Shown here: one piece after another, positions 45,481 to 57,560 of the stretch
How positions within the stretch are numbered: the stretch's first letter is position 1
How the letters are laid out: each line of letters begins with the position of its first letter
From: Chloranthus sessilifolius
Lineage: Eukaryota; Streptophyta; Magnoliopsida; Chloranthales; Chloranthaceae
Length of the DNA: 64,000 bases
Direction of reading: 5' to 3'
Assembly: GCA_021018995.1 (NCBI GenBank)
Contig: CM037585.1
Location: 66,838,646-66,902,645, forward strand
Program-made: the position numbers and the translations under genes
Notes under the pieces: model-generated
Told to the model about the DNA's origin: nothing
What the model saw: only the letters and a program-made list of their open reading frames with translations
Database searches by the model: none

Positions 45481-45738
45481 TTAAGTCAAAGCAACCCCGT
45501 GATGCTAATTCTACCATGCAGCAAGATCTCAAAATCTTTTCTACCCAGTGAGGATCAGGTTTTAAACTTCTCCCCACTTTGGCAAGGGCAATCTGGGAAC
45601 TTCCAGTAATTAGGGCACGCACTCCAATGCTCCAATCTCCGTGCACACACCCCGAGGCATCCAAGGGACAAGAATGGGCTACAATTGCATTGAGGAAATT
45701 AGGGTTTTCCTAACCCTAATTCACAGAGAGCCGATTAC

Positions 45739-45745
45739 TATATAA
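45739..45745 (+). promoter_or_regulatory. TATA box in LTR of E
   Basis: actatataagcc, downstream of the U3 array. Confidence 0.55.
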
Positions 45746-47223
45746 GCCTAAGCCTAGCTTAGGTTTAAGGGACTTGGGTCTTGACTTCTGCACTCCTTCC
45801 TCAATCAACTGTAGAATTACAGTAGGCTTAGATTAGGGTTTAGGAGGTTTCTTTTTCCTTTTTCCTTCTCTCCATAGTCCAGCACTTGCTGGCTATGCCT
45901 TTTGTATGATTATTTAGTATAGATTTAATGGAGTTTTGTAATAGAATCTATTACATGTATGGGATTGATGTGTTGTGAGTTGTGTTATACAAGGTTGCTA
46001 CCTTGAGATCCTCCATTACTAAGTTGTATTGTAAGCAATGGAGGATTGCTTTTAAGGTTTTATTTAGATCCAAGTGACCTGTGTGTCCAGGTTAGGCATA
46101 TTGTAGGCCTTCCCCCACCACAGGATCCACTAAATCTAAATCCCCATGGGAGCTTGAGCTGGTAGCCTTGTGAACATGCTGGTGGCAGCAATGTTCTTGT
46201 TCTGTCTTAGACCTCTGTAAGGAGGATAGCCTCTGTGGATAGTCTGTGACCATTCAAGTTGACAGATTATAGCCCTAGGGTGAGGCCAATCTACAGATCT
46301 AAGACGGATTCTTCTTCTCTGTACTTGTGCTTATAGCCTTGTGAGAGATTATGCAGAGACAGACTCCCCTATATTTGTATAGAGCCACCATCAGATTGCA
46401 GATCTGATCTGGCTGTAGAGATTGTAGGCTTGTGACTGGATCACTGCTGTCTTCCTAAAGTAGTGAATAGCAAAGTTTAAAAGCTAGTACTCAAACTCTT
46501 ACTGGTTCTGTGTGTCCAGGCTAGTACACGTTGTAGGCCTAGCCCCACACACAGAACTTTAGAGGTTGAGGTTCCTATGGATTCTTAAGCTTGTAGCCTA
46601 GATGAAGTAGTGCCTATAATGATAATCTTGTTCTGACCCATCTCTGGATTGTGGTTCCCCTATTGGATAGTCTGTGACCATTTAAGTGGATAGGTTATAG
46701 CCATAAGGGATTGGATCATGGCACAGGGGTGAGTTGGATCCTTTCTCCTCTTTGGTGATAATGTTGCCATTGGACAGGACTTCTATAGCAGCAGATCTGA
46801 GTCTGAGTTATAAGATCCATCAGATCTGTACCCAATAGCATACTTCTCACCCTTTTATATTTATTTTCTCATGCTCCATCGTCTTTCTTCACCCTTTCTG
46901 TAGTTTAGACATTAAGTTGCCTTAGGATTTTGATTATAGTGACCTTAAATCCCCTTCCATTTAGGATTGCCAGATCTGTAGTCAGATCTGGAGAGCCTAC
47001 TAAAGATAGCTCCCTTGGAGCTTTAGATCAACTTTCCCTGTGGGACAAACTCTTACTTATCAAAACTTACAGCAACAGGCCCTATATCTTGTAGGACTGT
47101 GTATTTTCAGGCTTGCTACTCTATAGTTTTCACTCCACCTTTCATTCATTTTCATTCACCCCATTCTTATCACTGTCTCCAATAAAGTCAGTAGCAAGGA
47201 CTTAAAATAGCCTAACAAGTTTT

Positions 47224-47240
47224 TGGCGCCATTGCCGGGG
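47224..47240 (+). other. Primer binding site of E
   Basis: tggcgccattgccgggg, seven bases past the LTR end at 47217. Confidence 0.85.
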
Positions 47241-47504
47241 ATTTTTGATCTAATAGTAGACTCTAGATTTTTTATATTCTTTATTCTTTGGTAGTTGTAC
47301 TTGTGAATAATTGATACTGCTGATTTACATTTGGAATTCTTCTTACAGATCTGGACCGTAGCAGAGAAGGAGAGTAGAATTGCACTGGGAGTCTAGCTAC
47401 CTCTGTTTGCATTCTCTAACCCTCAAAACCTCAGTTTATTTCTCCTTTGAAGATTCCATAGCAGTTGATTAGGATAGTTGTAAATTTTGTTAAGTGTAAT
47501 ATGC

Positions 47505-47905
47505 CTGCAAATAGTCTTCCCTGAGTTGATGTGTGATGCATCCGACTTGGCAATAGGTGCTGTCTTGGGCCAGAGAAAAGATAAGCTGCCTGTGGCCATT
47601 GCCTATCTCAGCAAATCACTTGCTAAAGCTCAGCTGAATTACACAACAACTGAGAAAGAGCTTCTAACAGTGGTTTTTGCTATGGATAAATTTAGACCTT
47701 ACCTATTTGGGTCTAAAACTATAATCTTCACTGACCATTCAGCATTGAAGTACCTATTTTCCAAGAAGGATGCGAAGCCCAGGTTAATTAGATGGATACT
47801 CCTATTGCAGGAGTTTGACATTGAAATCAAGGATAAAAAGGGTGTAGAAAATGTGGGGCTGACCACTTGCCCAGAATTATGTTGGAGAAAGGTGTTCATG
47901 ACCTT
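47505..47905 (+). pseudogene. RNase H of copy E
   Basis: [36 protein letters not shown] and [18 protein letters not shown] give the catalytic acid set, all intact. The upstream edge (about 47515-47521) is the internal deletion junction. A one-base indel near 47858 shifts the frame before the ADHL-type link to integrase. Confidence 0.75.
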
Positions 47906-49347
47906 GCCATAAATGATGTCTTCCCAGATGAGCAACTGTTTACCATCCAATCCTTGGTTCCCTGGTATGCACATATTGTCAATTGTCTAGTTATAGGCAA
48001 GATTCCTGCCCATTGGACGAAAATGGACAAAGACCTATTTTTCTCACAGGTCAAATTCTTTTTCTGGGAAGAACCTTGCTTATACAAGAATCGTGCAGAC
48101 CAGATAATTCATAAATGTGCTCTCGAAAGTGATGTCCCCAGTATTCTGGCCATGTGCCATGAAAATGCCTGTGGGGGTCGCCATTCCATCAAATCTTTGA
48201 GAAGGGGCCCAATCTCGTATTTGATGGTCAGCAGGTGTGTCCGCACCCCCTAGAGTGGACGAGAAAGAAAGGACTTTAGTGGGAGAAAAATAGCTGACAA
48301 AGTCTTACAGTGTGGATTCTATTGGCCCTCTCTTTTCAGAGATGCCAATACACACTGCAAGACCTGTGAAAGATGTCAAAAATTGGGAGGGCTGTCCAAA
48401 AGAAACTCAATGCCTTTACAGCCCATCCTTGTTGTAGAACTGTTTGATGTGTGGGGTATTGACTTTATGGGCCCCCTTCCTCCTTCAAATGGTTTCATTT
48501 CATCTTAGTGGCAGTGGATTACGTTTCCACATGGGTAGAAGCCATTGCCACAAAAACTAATGATAATCAAGTTGTCCTCAAGTTTATAAAGCAAAATATC
48601 TTCTCGAGATTTGGCACCCCTATAGCCATTATCAGTGATGGGGGTAGCCATTTCTGCAACAGAAATTTCGAGAGCTTGCTCAAGAAATATTCTGTCACCC
48701 AGAGGATTGCTACACCCTACCACTCACAAACCAATGGGCAAGTTAAAATTTCAAATAGGGAGATCAACCACATCCTTGACAAGACTGTGAGGACTGATAG
48801 GAAAGATTGGGCTGACAAGCTTAATGATGTACTGTGGGCTTATAGGACTGCCTATAAGACTCCCATTGGTATGTCCCCTTTCAGACTGGTTTATGGCAAG
48901 GCTTGTCATCTCCCAGTGGAGTTAGAATATAGGGTCTATTGGGCCATTAAACATTTAAATCTAGACCTAACTTTTGCTAGTCATCACAGGTTGCTGCAGC
49001 TGTCAGAATTGGAAGAACTAAGGATGGATGCGTATGCCAATGCCAGGATATATAAGGAAAGGTCCAAAGCTTTCTTTGCCAAAGGGCTGTTGAGAAAGAT
49101 TTTCATAGCTGGCGACAAGGTTTGGTTGTTTAACTCCAAACTTAAATTCTTTCCTGGCAAATTGAAATCCAGATGGAAAGGTCCCTACATTGCCATGCAT
49201 GTTTCCCCATCTGGTGCTGTGGAAATCAAGGATCCCAAGTCTGGGAGAACCTTGAAGGTGAATGGTCAGAGGCTTAAGCCTTGTTTTGAAAAACCTGCCG
49301 AACCCATGGACACCATTCACTTTCAAGGGGATCCTTCTTCAAACTGA
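47906..49347 (+). pseudogene. Integrase of copy E
   Basis: Zinc region split: CHENACGG (about 48160) is separated from the second His by an unrelated 93-bp insertion (48180-48272) with a stop; CKTCERCQ follows at about 48360. The core is open for 279 codons (48508-49347): [13 protein letters not shown], then GQVKISNRE, where the catalytic Glu is Lys (48745-48747). A frameshift near 48500 separates it from [11 protein letters not shown]-terminal DNA-binding-like part intact. Not active. Confidence 0.8.
48180..48272 (+). other. 93-bp insertion in integrase zinc region
   Basis: Sequence between 'gggggtc' (48179) and 'actttagtgggag' (48273) has no counterpart in copies A, B or F. It is GC-rich and holds ggggcccaat. 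I see no target duplication or terminal repeats, and its origin is unknown. Confidence 0.6.
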
Positions 49348-50355
49348 TCCACAGGTGTGTCATTATTGTATCATATGTACTTTGTTTTGGTAGATTTATC
49401 TTGCTTTCTTTTGTTCAAATTCTCTAGGATTTGTTAGTGGTCCCATCTGAATCTGGACCTATCTGGGTTGAACTTTTTATGCTTGGTTTGATGCTTACTA
49501 ATATTTAATTGATAATTTTTGTTTGGATGCATAATGTGGGAGGTTGATTTTTGTCTTCCTTGCTTGAATGGTTGATTTTTAAAGTGTCTAGAGGTATCCA
49601 TGGTGAGAGTCATGCCTAGGATCCAACCATAGCACACTGGAAATGGAAAAATAGGGAGCACATGCTCTCTGTTTGATTCTTTGCTGTTGCTGGGTCCAAA
49701 GTGGAGCCTGGGAGACTCTCACGCACTATAAGCAACATACTTCATCAGCTGTCACGAGTCTCTAAGGCTGTCGCGATGTTAAAAAGGACACCTGGAGACT
49801 CTCGCGCAATTCAACAGGAATACTTCATTAGCTGTCACGAGATTCTAAGGGTGTGGTGAGATTCAAAGTGAACCTCAGAACTTTTTGCACAATCCAAATG
49901 GAGACCTAGGAGCCGCTCGCGCAATTCACATGAATTCATCTCACACTATCGCGCGCTCCAAGGTCAACCTGGGAGATTGTCGCGCAGCCCAAATTGAATA
50001 AACACCTTCACTAGGTTCATTTCCAATCCCACAACCAGATGTTCCAAAGCACGCCGAGCTTCGTGATAAGTATTTTAACCCCGTGCTTGTCTCCCTTTCC
50101 AGTATTCTCTTCCTTCTTCCCTCCGTGAAACCCTAGCTTCTGGCACTCTTCCCCCTCTCTCCTCTAGCATCAATCCTACAGCTCATCATTCACTCCACAA
50201 ATCTATAGAGTTGTTCCTAGCGTCACCACCATTTATTGCCCTCTGATCAGAGATCTCGCAGTGCCCTGTGCGTCAGATCAAACCTAACCCTAGGATTTTA
50301 GGGTAAGCACTTAGATCTCCATCTCCATTCCTCATATTCGAAGATAGAGTTTGAA
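49348..50355 (+). other. Spacer between integrase and ORF2, copy E
   Basis: 1 kb without gene. 49712-50000 is the CGCG motif array. After it come tattttaa at 50071-50078 (weak TATA candidate) and a pyrimidine-rich leader up to the ORF2 ATG. Confidence 0.5.
49712..50000 (+). promoter_or_regulatory. TCGCGC array upstream of ORF2, copy E
   Basis: gagactctcgcgcaattc and agctgtcacgag words; an 83-bp unit is repeated (49712/49795 and 49747/49830). Same words as the U3 array of this LTR family. Confidence 0.5.
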
Positions 50356-51949
50356 ATGGCTCCCAAGAGTGCATAGAAGAGAAAGGGGAAGGATAAGGCC
50401 CCTGCTGACACCACCCCTAAGAAGGCCAAGACTTTAAAGGCACCTAAAAAAGGAAAGGAAGTGGTTGAGGAGGCGGTGGAGCCAACCCCTAAGTTTTCTA
50501 CTCCTTCTGAGCTCATGGTTTCAATCCCATTGGAGCCTGAGACAGCTTTTGACCTACCATTTTTTGAGAAGGAACCTCTCTCTGCCCCTGCCGTGCAGTT
50601 TATGAGCAAAGCGGGCCCGATACCCTTGATGAGAGGAATTCCAGCACTAGCCTACCCTAGGCTAGTGCAACTGTTTTATCAGCACATCAGGGTCATGAAG
50701 GATAAAGATGGACAAGTATGCTTGCTGGTGCTGATTGAAGATTTTGAGATGCTAGTGAGCCTTAAGGTGATTGCTGAGGTTTTGGGCATCCCAGCCGCAT
50801 TCGACCCTAGCTGTGGATATGGCCCCTCCTGAGCGCCTCCATTGATACAATTGAAAGAGCTTTGACCAAAGGATTAAAGGCCATAGGGGATTCGATCAGA
50901 AGGAGAGAATTGAAAACTGAACTCCTCTTCATTGACCAAGTCCTGTGAAAGAACATTTACTGCTCAGGACATCAGCAGGAGAGGAGAACTCCCATCGCTG
51001 ATGCTGTCTATTCCTTCTCTCTTGGCCACGACTTCCATGTGGCCTGGCTCATCTTCGAGGCAATGAAAGACCTAGTGGAGAAGATAGAGACAAATAAGAA
51101 GCCTCACACACTCCCTTATGCCAGGGTCATTACCTTACTGCTACTCAAGGGGGGGTACAAGATAGGAAAAATTGAGCAGACCACTACCCTTGCCCCTACT
51201 ACTTTTTCCAACAGGCAATGGGGAATCAGCAGGAGCCTGATGGAGTCCCAGAAGAAGAAGAAAGTTAAGGCTCAGGTCCTTCCCAAACAAGCAGAAGAGG
51301 CAGCTGGAACAAGGTCTACCCCTGCTACCAAGGAGGTGCTCACAGAGCCTGTTACCACCACTGCTGCAGCAGCCCCCATTTCCCCTCCACCTTCTCCTCC
51401 TGCATCCACTACCCCTCTTCCATCTCTCTCTCACCCTCCTCTGTCATCATCATCTATGCCCACTCCCCCTTCACTTGTGATTGGTACCTGAGAGGGCTCC
51501 CAATCCCCTACCCTACCTCAGTACACAACCCCAATACCCCCATCAGCTACACATAAACCTGACAGCCCTCCACTCATTTCCTACAAAAAAAAAAACCCAC
51601 AGAGACCCCCACCATCCCCCAGACACCACCCTCAATCCCTTTTACCCCCACTGACACACCTCACCTTGCAGAAACCACCACCCTAGCCATACCTACAACA
51701 TCCCCACTCATAGACATTGACTTAACCCTTAACACAACCATAGGATTCCAAGCCTTTCTGGCTACCTTCCTTGACACAATGCCTACCCACTACACCCCCC
51801 TCCAGGACTCCCCAACTACATCACAGCGTCACTCATCAGAACCCCAGTCCCCCCCTCTTTTCACTTTCCATCATGCACCTTCCTCACCCTTCCAACCAGT
51901 GCCCTCTTCTTCATAGACTCAACCTCCCATCCCCGACACACTGACACTT
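50356..51949 (+). pseudogene. ORF2 of copy E, truncated by F
   Basis: ATG 50356 in good context (gaaATGGC). MAPKSA, a TAG at codon 7, then KRKGKDKAPADTTPKKAKTL and KKGKE, a basic nuclear-signal-like region. Globular part: YPRLVQLFYQHIRVMKDKDG and VIAEVLGIPAAFDP, frameshift near 50825, then AWLIFEAMKDLVEKIETNKK and LPYARVITLLLLKGGYKIGK. The Pro/Ser/Thr-rich region is broken by stops and ends at the F insertion. The conserved text matches ORF2 of A, B and F. Confidence 0.7.
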
Positions 51950-52199
51950 TGTTAAGTAGTGAAAAATACCATTTTTCACCCCTAAACATGAGCCTTGAAA
52001 GACCCTTGAGAAGACTAAATAAGTGCTTTAGTGTTCATATTGCAGCTAACCAAAAAGACAGGTCCAAATCCGAAAACCATCTTAAAATGATCAAAAAGCC
52101 GACAACGCATGTCAAACTCAAAGAGGGAGTGAAGAAATAGCCTCAGCAATGGCTAAAAAGGTCCTAAAAGAGCAAGAAAAGACCTGAAAAGAAGAAGGA

Positions 52200-52440
52200 T
52201 CCATTCGCAAAGAAGAATGGAAGCTAAAGCTCAATTCGCAAAGAATCTCTTCAATTCGCAAAGAACCTTGAACTTTGCGAAAAGAAGAAAACACTCCTCG
52301 AATAGAAGATTTACCTCTGCGAAAAGAAGAGAAGTCCTCTGCGAAAAGAACTTCTGCTTTGCAAAAAGAACTTCTGCTTTGCGAAAAGAACTTATGCTTT
52401 GCGAAAAGAACTTCTGGAGCCAACCTACTTTGCGAAAAAG
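52200..52440 (+). promoter_or_regulatory. TTTGCGAAAAGAAC array in U3 of F
   Basis: gcgaaaagaacttctgcttt units at 52341, 52361, 52381 and 52401, exactly 20 bp apart, with further ttcgcaaagaa cores upstream. Related to the CTTTTCGAA arrays of A and of the F spacer. Confidence 0.55.
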
Positions 52441-52812
52441 ACCCTTAAACTCTGAAATGGCATCGGGATTCTGACCACTTTGAAGGGCATTTCAGTAAAC
52501 TCTGCACGCGCCCCAATGTAATTAAAAGCCCAGAGACATTCCGGAAGATTCCAAGCACAAACCAAAGGCATATTCCGCCCCACGTGAAAACCCAAAGATG
52601 AAATCACTTGGCGGGAACTTCTAGAAGCTCAAACAAACTTTTGAATTCCCATAACAGAATTGATGCTTCTAACGCCTGATTGGCTGAACCAGATCAGAGC
52701 ATTTTCATTGGCCAGAACAGATCTGGATCCCCGTGCTCAACAGCCATTGGGCAATACAGATCTGAGCACTTCTGATTGGTCAATTCAGCCTTGTGCAGGA
52801 TAGAGGGAAAGC

Positions 52813-52818
52813 TATAAA
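52813..52818 (+). promoter_or_regulatory. TATA box in 5' LTR of F
   Basis: gctataaattgag, same place and context as in LTRs of A and B. Confidence 0.6.
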
Positions 52819-53778
52819 TTGAGAAGACATTTGCCCAATTGGGGCATCCAGATTTTGAGTTTTCATCTCTGTTTCCCGCTTTCCGGTCAGATAGCTTGTC
52901 TGTACCCCCTGTAATAGCTTCTTTTGTATTTGCTTTTGAGAGTTTCTGAGAGCTATTTGTAACTCCAAGGAGATTGGATTCAAGACTGCAAGTCTGAGGG
53001 CTGTCTAGCCGTGCTCTGTAATTGTAAGATTGAATTTAAAAGGTTGCTGTAAACTGTGTTTTCTCCATTGGATTCATGTCAAGGGTTCTTATTGATCACC
53101 TTAGTGCATTAGACTCCTTTAGATTCACTACTTTGCATGCAATTTCCCTTGATTCTTTACTCCTGTACGAATTAGCGTTGGTAACCTAGTTCGGCGGACT
53201 TGCGATGATGTTCATGTTACGAATTGAGGATAGGTCAACAACTATTGGATGATCGTGACCATTTAAGTGACGATCATAACCATAAGTCTAAACCCCTTCC
53301 TTAATTGATTTATTTACATCTGTCTTTGGGTAGCCGATGAAGATTGAATCAACTCTGTTAGTTCAGATTCTCCATTAAAATTCAAAGCGAAATCACGAAA
53401 GTTATTATTTCTCCATTTGATTTATTTTAATCACTTCCCCAACTTGGATCCGGATCGATTAGTTAGTTCTTTTCTTTATTTGCTTTTAGTTAAACGTGAC
53501 AAAACCCAACACTCTCTTTTTATCGCTTTCTAGATAATTATAGAGCGGATCCGGTAGCAGGATCCGGAGGTCTATCTCATATTTCGCAAATTCTCGTGGA
53601 CGATCTTTAATATACTTACTTTTAAAACTTGCTACAATTGGCCACGATCTTGCAGGCTATTGTTAGCCCTCAATGTCTGATATCTCTTTCATAATTTAAA
53701 ATTATGTAACTTAATATTCATTAATTCGTCATTCAAAACACACATAAATCAGGCACATGTTAGGCAACAACAAGTTTT

Positions 53779-53796
53779 TGGCGCCGTTGCCGGGGA
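53779..53796 (+). other. Primer binding site of F
   Basis: tggcgccgttgccgggga, the standard Athila form, seven bases past the LTR end. Confidence 0.9.
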
Positions 53797-53953
53797 ATTT
53801 GTTCTAAAATAGATAAGACCTATGTTTATTTTCATTTATTTATCGATCATTTATTAATTACATTGCTATTTACATGCGACTTACAACCCGTATGAAGGAA
53901 AGGAAAGCACGTAATTCAACAGGTTTGCTGTACCAAATTCCTCTCTGAGTTGT

Positions 53954-55560
53954 ATGTTTGGCAGGAGAACCCTCAATCCTGAGATTCTCCCGTTAAATTC
54001 AGAAGTTGAAAGACTCCTAAGAAACCGACATACATCACAGACATCTGCTGAAATGGGCGAAGACCAGAGATTGTTAAGAGACTACTTTGCCCTTGGTGCT
54101 TATAATTCCCCATTTTGCATTCAATTTCCCACGGAGGGAAATTATGAAATTAAGTCCTCCACCATCCAAATGTTGCCTTCATTCCATGGATTGAGTAAGG
54201 AAGACCCTTACAAACACATTGATGAATTTCGCTTTATGCACAACATTTAACATAAATTTGGACTTGGTCGAGAGGCAACCAAGCTTAGGCTCTTTCCTTT
54301 TCATTAAAGGACAAAGCTAGAGCATGGTTATCTATGTTAGCACCAAAGACATCACATCATGGAATGATTTACAATGTCAATTTTGTCAAAATATTTCCCA
54401 ATGACTAAAACCACCAACCGAGACAAAGCATCATCTCTTTTTCCCAAAACTCAATCTGAAACTTTCCATGAAGCATGGGAAAGGTTTAAAGAATCAAGAC
54501 AATGCCCTCACCATCAAATTCCTAAATGGCTGGTTCAAAGCTTCTATCAAGGAACCATCAAGGGCAAGAACATGGTGGATGCCTCTTGTGGAGGTGCCTA
54601 CTAGAAAAGCGAAGAGGTTTGGGACCTCTTTGAGGTGATTGGAGAAAATTCAACCCACAGAATCTCGTCAAGGGACACCGAGAATCCAAACTAGGATGAA
54701 TAATCCCCAATTCACAAGAGGGAAAGTTTATGAAGTCAATGAGCTGGAAAGGAAAGTGGATAATTTGACCACAAAATTTGATAGTGATGGACTCATTTAA
54801 AGCTCCAAATGGGTCAAGAGTAGAGGAGGCATGTCGATATGCATGCCTCCCTACTCATTCAATTGATCAATGTCCTTCGCATCACAATTTCAACTCATGA
54901 TGGAACAAGCTCATGCAATTTCAGATCTTATGGACAGATGCAATCCAATGACTACCCATGGAGATCTCATCCTAATCTCTGTGGAATAAATTACAACAAA
55001 GAACAAAGACAGCCCAAAAATCAAATACCTTTCAAACCCGCTCATATCGAGAATTTTTACAATAAACAAAATTTTCAAAGAACCCAACCCACGACAACCC
55101 ATGCAAGATTCTACACCAGCCCTCGCCTCCTAGGTCCCTGTCATTTGAAGAGCAGGTCTTGAGCTCACTTCAAAATCTTGAATTTATCTCATCGTGAACC
55201 TTCACAAATGAGCATTAAAAAATTGAAGAAACGGCCAACTCTCAAATTCATTGGCTAAGAGAGAAGAGGGTAACTACTGACCAACTGTGAACAATCCTAA
55301 GGACAGTTTCATGGTTGGAGAATCCTCAAATGGCCATGAGGAAATCAAAGTGTGACTACTTTGAGAAGTGGAAGAATAATAAAAAAACAAAGGTAGTGAA
55401 GAGGAAAAGATGAAGAACAAGTGCGGAACAACAAATTGGATAACAATATGGTCATTGATTTACATCAAAAAAATTCAAAAAATGAAAAAAAAATAACAAA
55501 ATTGTTGAAAAAGATGAGAAGGAGAAATTTGTTCCTCATCTCCCATTTCCCCATGCAATG
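53954..55560 (+). pseudogene. gag of copy F
   Basis: ATG 53954 (MFGRRTLNPEILPLNSEVE). Core pieces IQMLPSFHGLSKEDPYKHID and ETFHEAWERFKESRQCP lie in different frames. The zinc-knuckle region is at 54825-54880 (tgt ... tgc ... cat ... tgt), with small indels inside; its codon corresponding to the stop of A and B is not a stop. Frame changes occur roughly every 100-300 bp. C-terminus is low-complexity. Confidence 0.7.
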
Positions 55561-56330
55561 AAATCGGTTCTCCTTTTGACAAAGGAAACACAAAAATTGA
55601 GGAAATGATGGAGACATTCAAGCAAGTTAAAATTAATCTACCTCCGCTTGATGCAATCAAACAGAGTCCCTCGCTATGCAAAATTTCTCAAAGAGGTATG
55701 CACTCACAAAAGGCAATCTAGGATACATTTATCCAAGAAGGCCTTTCAGGAGAAAATCAACCAAGTGCTATCAAGTGCAACACCACCTAAGATGCAAGAC
55801 CCTGGAATCCCCACAATCCCCTGCATCATTCGGGAGCACACCATTGAGATAGCCTTGCTAGATCTGGGTGCTAGTGTCAACCTGCTTCCCTTTTCTGTCT
55901 ATGACAAGCTAGCTCTGGGAGAGTTAAACCCACTCAAGTGGTGTTACAACTAATGACAGATCTGAAAGGAAACCTATGGGGTTGATTGAAGATGTTTTGG
56001 TAGGAGTAGACAAGTTTTCTACCCTCGACTTTTTGGTGTTGGACATGGAACCAACCATATGTCCCACTGCCATCCCTGTCGTTAAGGCAAGACCATTCCT
56101 GGCTACAGCTAGTGCATGCATTCAATGGAAGTCTGGCATCATGGAGGTGTCGTTTGGAAATATGAAAGTTAAATTGTATGTGTATAATGTCATACTCAAC
56201 CTCAATTCTCTCACGAGGAATGTTTCCATGTTGACATCATTGATGAGTTTGGTGGAGGAGTCTTTACAAACATTTCGCAAGGTAAAGACTCCACCACGAA
56301 TTTAAAAATGATTGGGAATCCACCGAAAGA
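55561..56330 (+). pseudogene. Aspartic protease region of copy F
   Basis: LLDLGASVNLLPFSVYDKLA (about 55855-55914) keeps the DLGAS active-site loop intact, the best protease motif in the window. Frameshift near 55935, then IEDVLVGVDKFST and VVKARPFLATASA, where the Gly-Arg-Pro strand is changed. Ends near 56300 with MEVSFGNMKVKLYVYN. Confidence 0.7.
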
Positions 56331-57560
56331 AGGAAAAGGAGATCAAATTCAAAGGAGTCCGCTTTGTGCAAGGCACTCACCTGTGATCATCAAGTTCTCT
56401 CTCTGAGACTGCTCCTCTCCTCTTCCACAAGTTACCAAGGTACCTTTGCCCTCTTTTCTCGGCCCACAATTGGAACTCTCAGCTCCCCAAAAATCTGAAA
56501 TATGTGTTTTGGGAGATCATCAAACACTACTCATTATTTCTTCCTCCCTTACAAAGGAGCAAGAAGAGGAGTCACATTGGTAGTTCTAAAACAAGACAAG
56601 AAAGCAATTGGTGGACCATTGCTGATTTAGGAGGAATAAACCCAGTATGCATGCATAAGATCCACTGGAAGAGGATGCCAAGCCTTCTAGAGAAATGCAA
56701 AGAAGGTTGAATCCTCACATGAAGTGGTAATGAAGGAAGTTGTCAAGGCTAGATGAATATTTGGGTCATTTACCCCATTTCAGATTCTGCTTGGGTAGCA
56801 CCCACATAGGTGGTGCCTAAGAAATCTGGCATCACTTGTAGCGTTTAATCAGTAAACTTATGTCCACCGGACAAACAAGCTGGATGGAGGGTCCGCATAG
56901 ACTACTGAAAATTAAATACCATGACAAGGAAAGACCATTTCCCCTCCCTTCATTGACCAAATCCTTGATAAACTTGCAGGCAAAGCTTACTCTCGCTTCC
57001 TTGATGGGTACTCTGGTTACAAGCAGGATCCTGTACCCACAGGACCAAGAAAGACCACACTTCGCCCCTTTGGCACTTTTGCCTATAGGAGGATGCCTTT
57101 GGTCTTTGCAATGCCCTGCTACTTTTCAAAGATGCATGTATGCCATCTTTTCGACATGATTGATCAGTTCATGGAGATCTTCATGGATGACTTTTCAATT
57201 TATGGAGACTTTTTCCCAATGCTTACACCACCTCAAGTTGGTGTTGTAAAGATGTGAAGAAACCAATTTGGTTCTAAGTTTGGGAAAAGAGTCATTTTAT
57301 GGTCACCAAGGCATTGTCCTAGGACATGTGGTCTCCCATAAAGGCATAGAGGTGGACCAAGCAAAAATTGATCTAATTGCACATTTGCCTCCTCCTAATT
57401 AAGCAAATCAAGTTTCTTAGGGCATGCAGATTTTATAGGAGGTTCATCAAAGATTTGAAAAATTTCCAAGCCACTCTGTCATTTATTGTGTCAAGATGTT
57501 CCTTTTGTGTTTACTAATGAATGCATGACCTTTGAGGTCCTTAAGAAATGTCCGATTTCA
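56331..57560 (+). pseudogene. Reverse transcriptase of copy F
   Basis: Readable in pieces over all three frames: DSAWVAP-like text (56780), the DYRKLN region (56900), LDGYSGY region (57003), CPATFQRCMYAIF (57113), and an intact FMDDFSIYGD at about 57180-57210. FYRRFIKDL follows near 57432. At least eight frame changes. The catalytic Asp pair is kept at the DNA level, but no long frame covers it. Confidence 0.7.

Larger units (their letters stand above)
44737..47217 (+). repeat. LTR of E
   Basis: TGTTAAGACCTGAAAAGTACC to GCCTAACA, 2481 bp. CG-rich U3 array 44960-45480, TATATAA at 45739-45745. It is preceded by an Athila 3' region with purine tract and followed by a PBS, so one LTR serves two elements in tandem. 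Small frames in 45201-45664 lie in the array and are not genes. Confidence 0.85.
44737..51949 (+). mobile_element. Athila-type copy E (internally deleted)
   Basis: 5' LTR 44737-47217, PBS 47224-47240, 280 bp of leader, then straight into RNase H at about 47521: gag, protease and RT are deleted. Integrase, spacer and the first 1.6 kb of ORF2 follow. Copy F is inserted in ORF2 at 51949/51950; the rest of E should lie right of F, outside the window. Confidence 0.8.
51950..53772 (+). repeat. 5' LTR of copy F
   Basis: TGTTAAGTAGTGAAAAATACC to GGCAACAACA, 1823 bp. U3 array 52200-52440, TATA box 52813-52818. Inserted in ORF2 of E; the preceding five bases are cactt. Confidence 0.85.

Noticed and set aside
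45201-45664. Basic plus-strand frame and overlapping minus-strand 151-codon frame
   Set aside because: They lie in the U3 array of the E LTR; CG-rich repeats depress stop codons. No domain.
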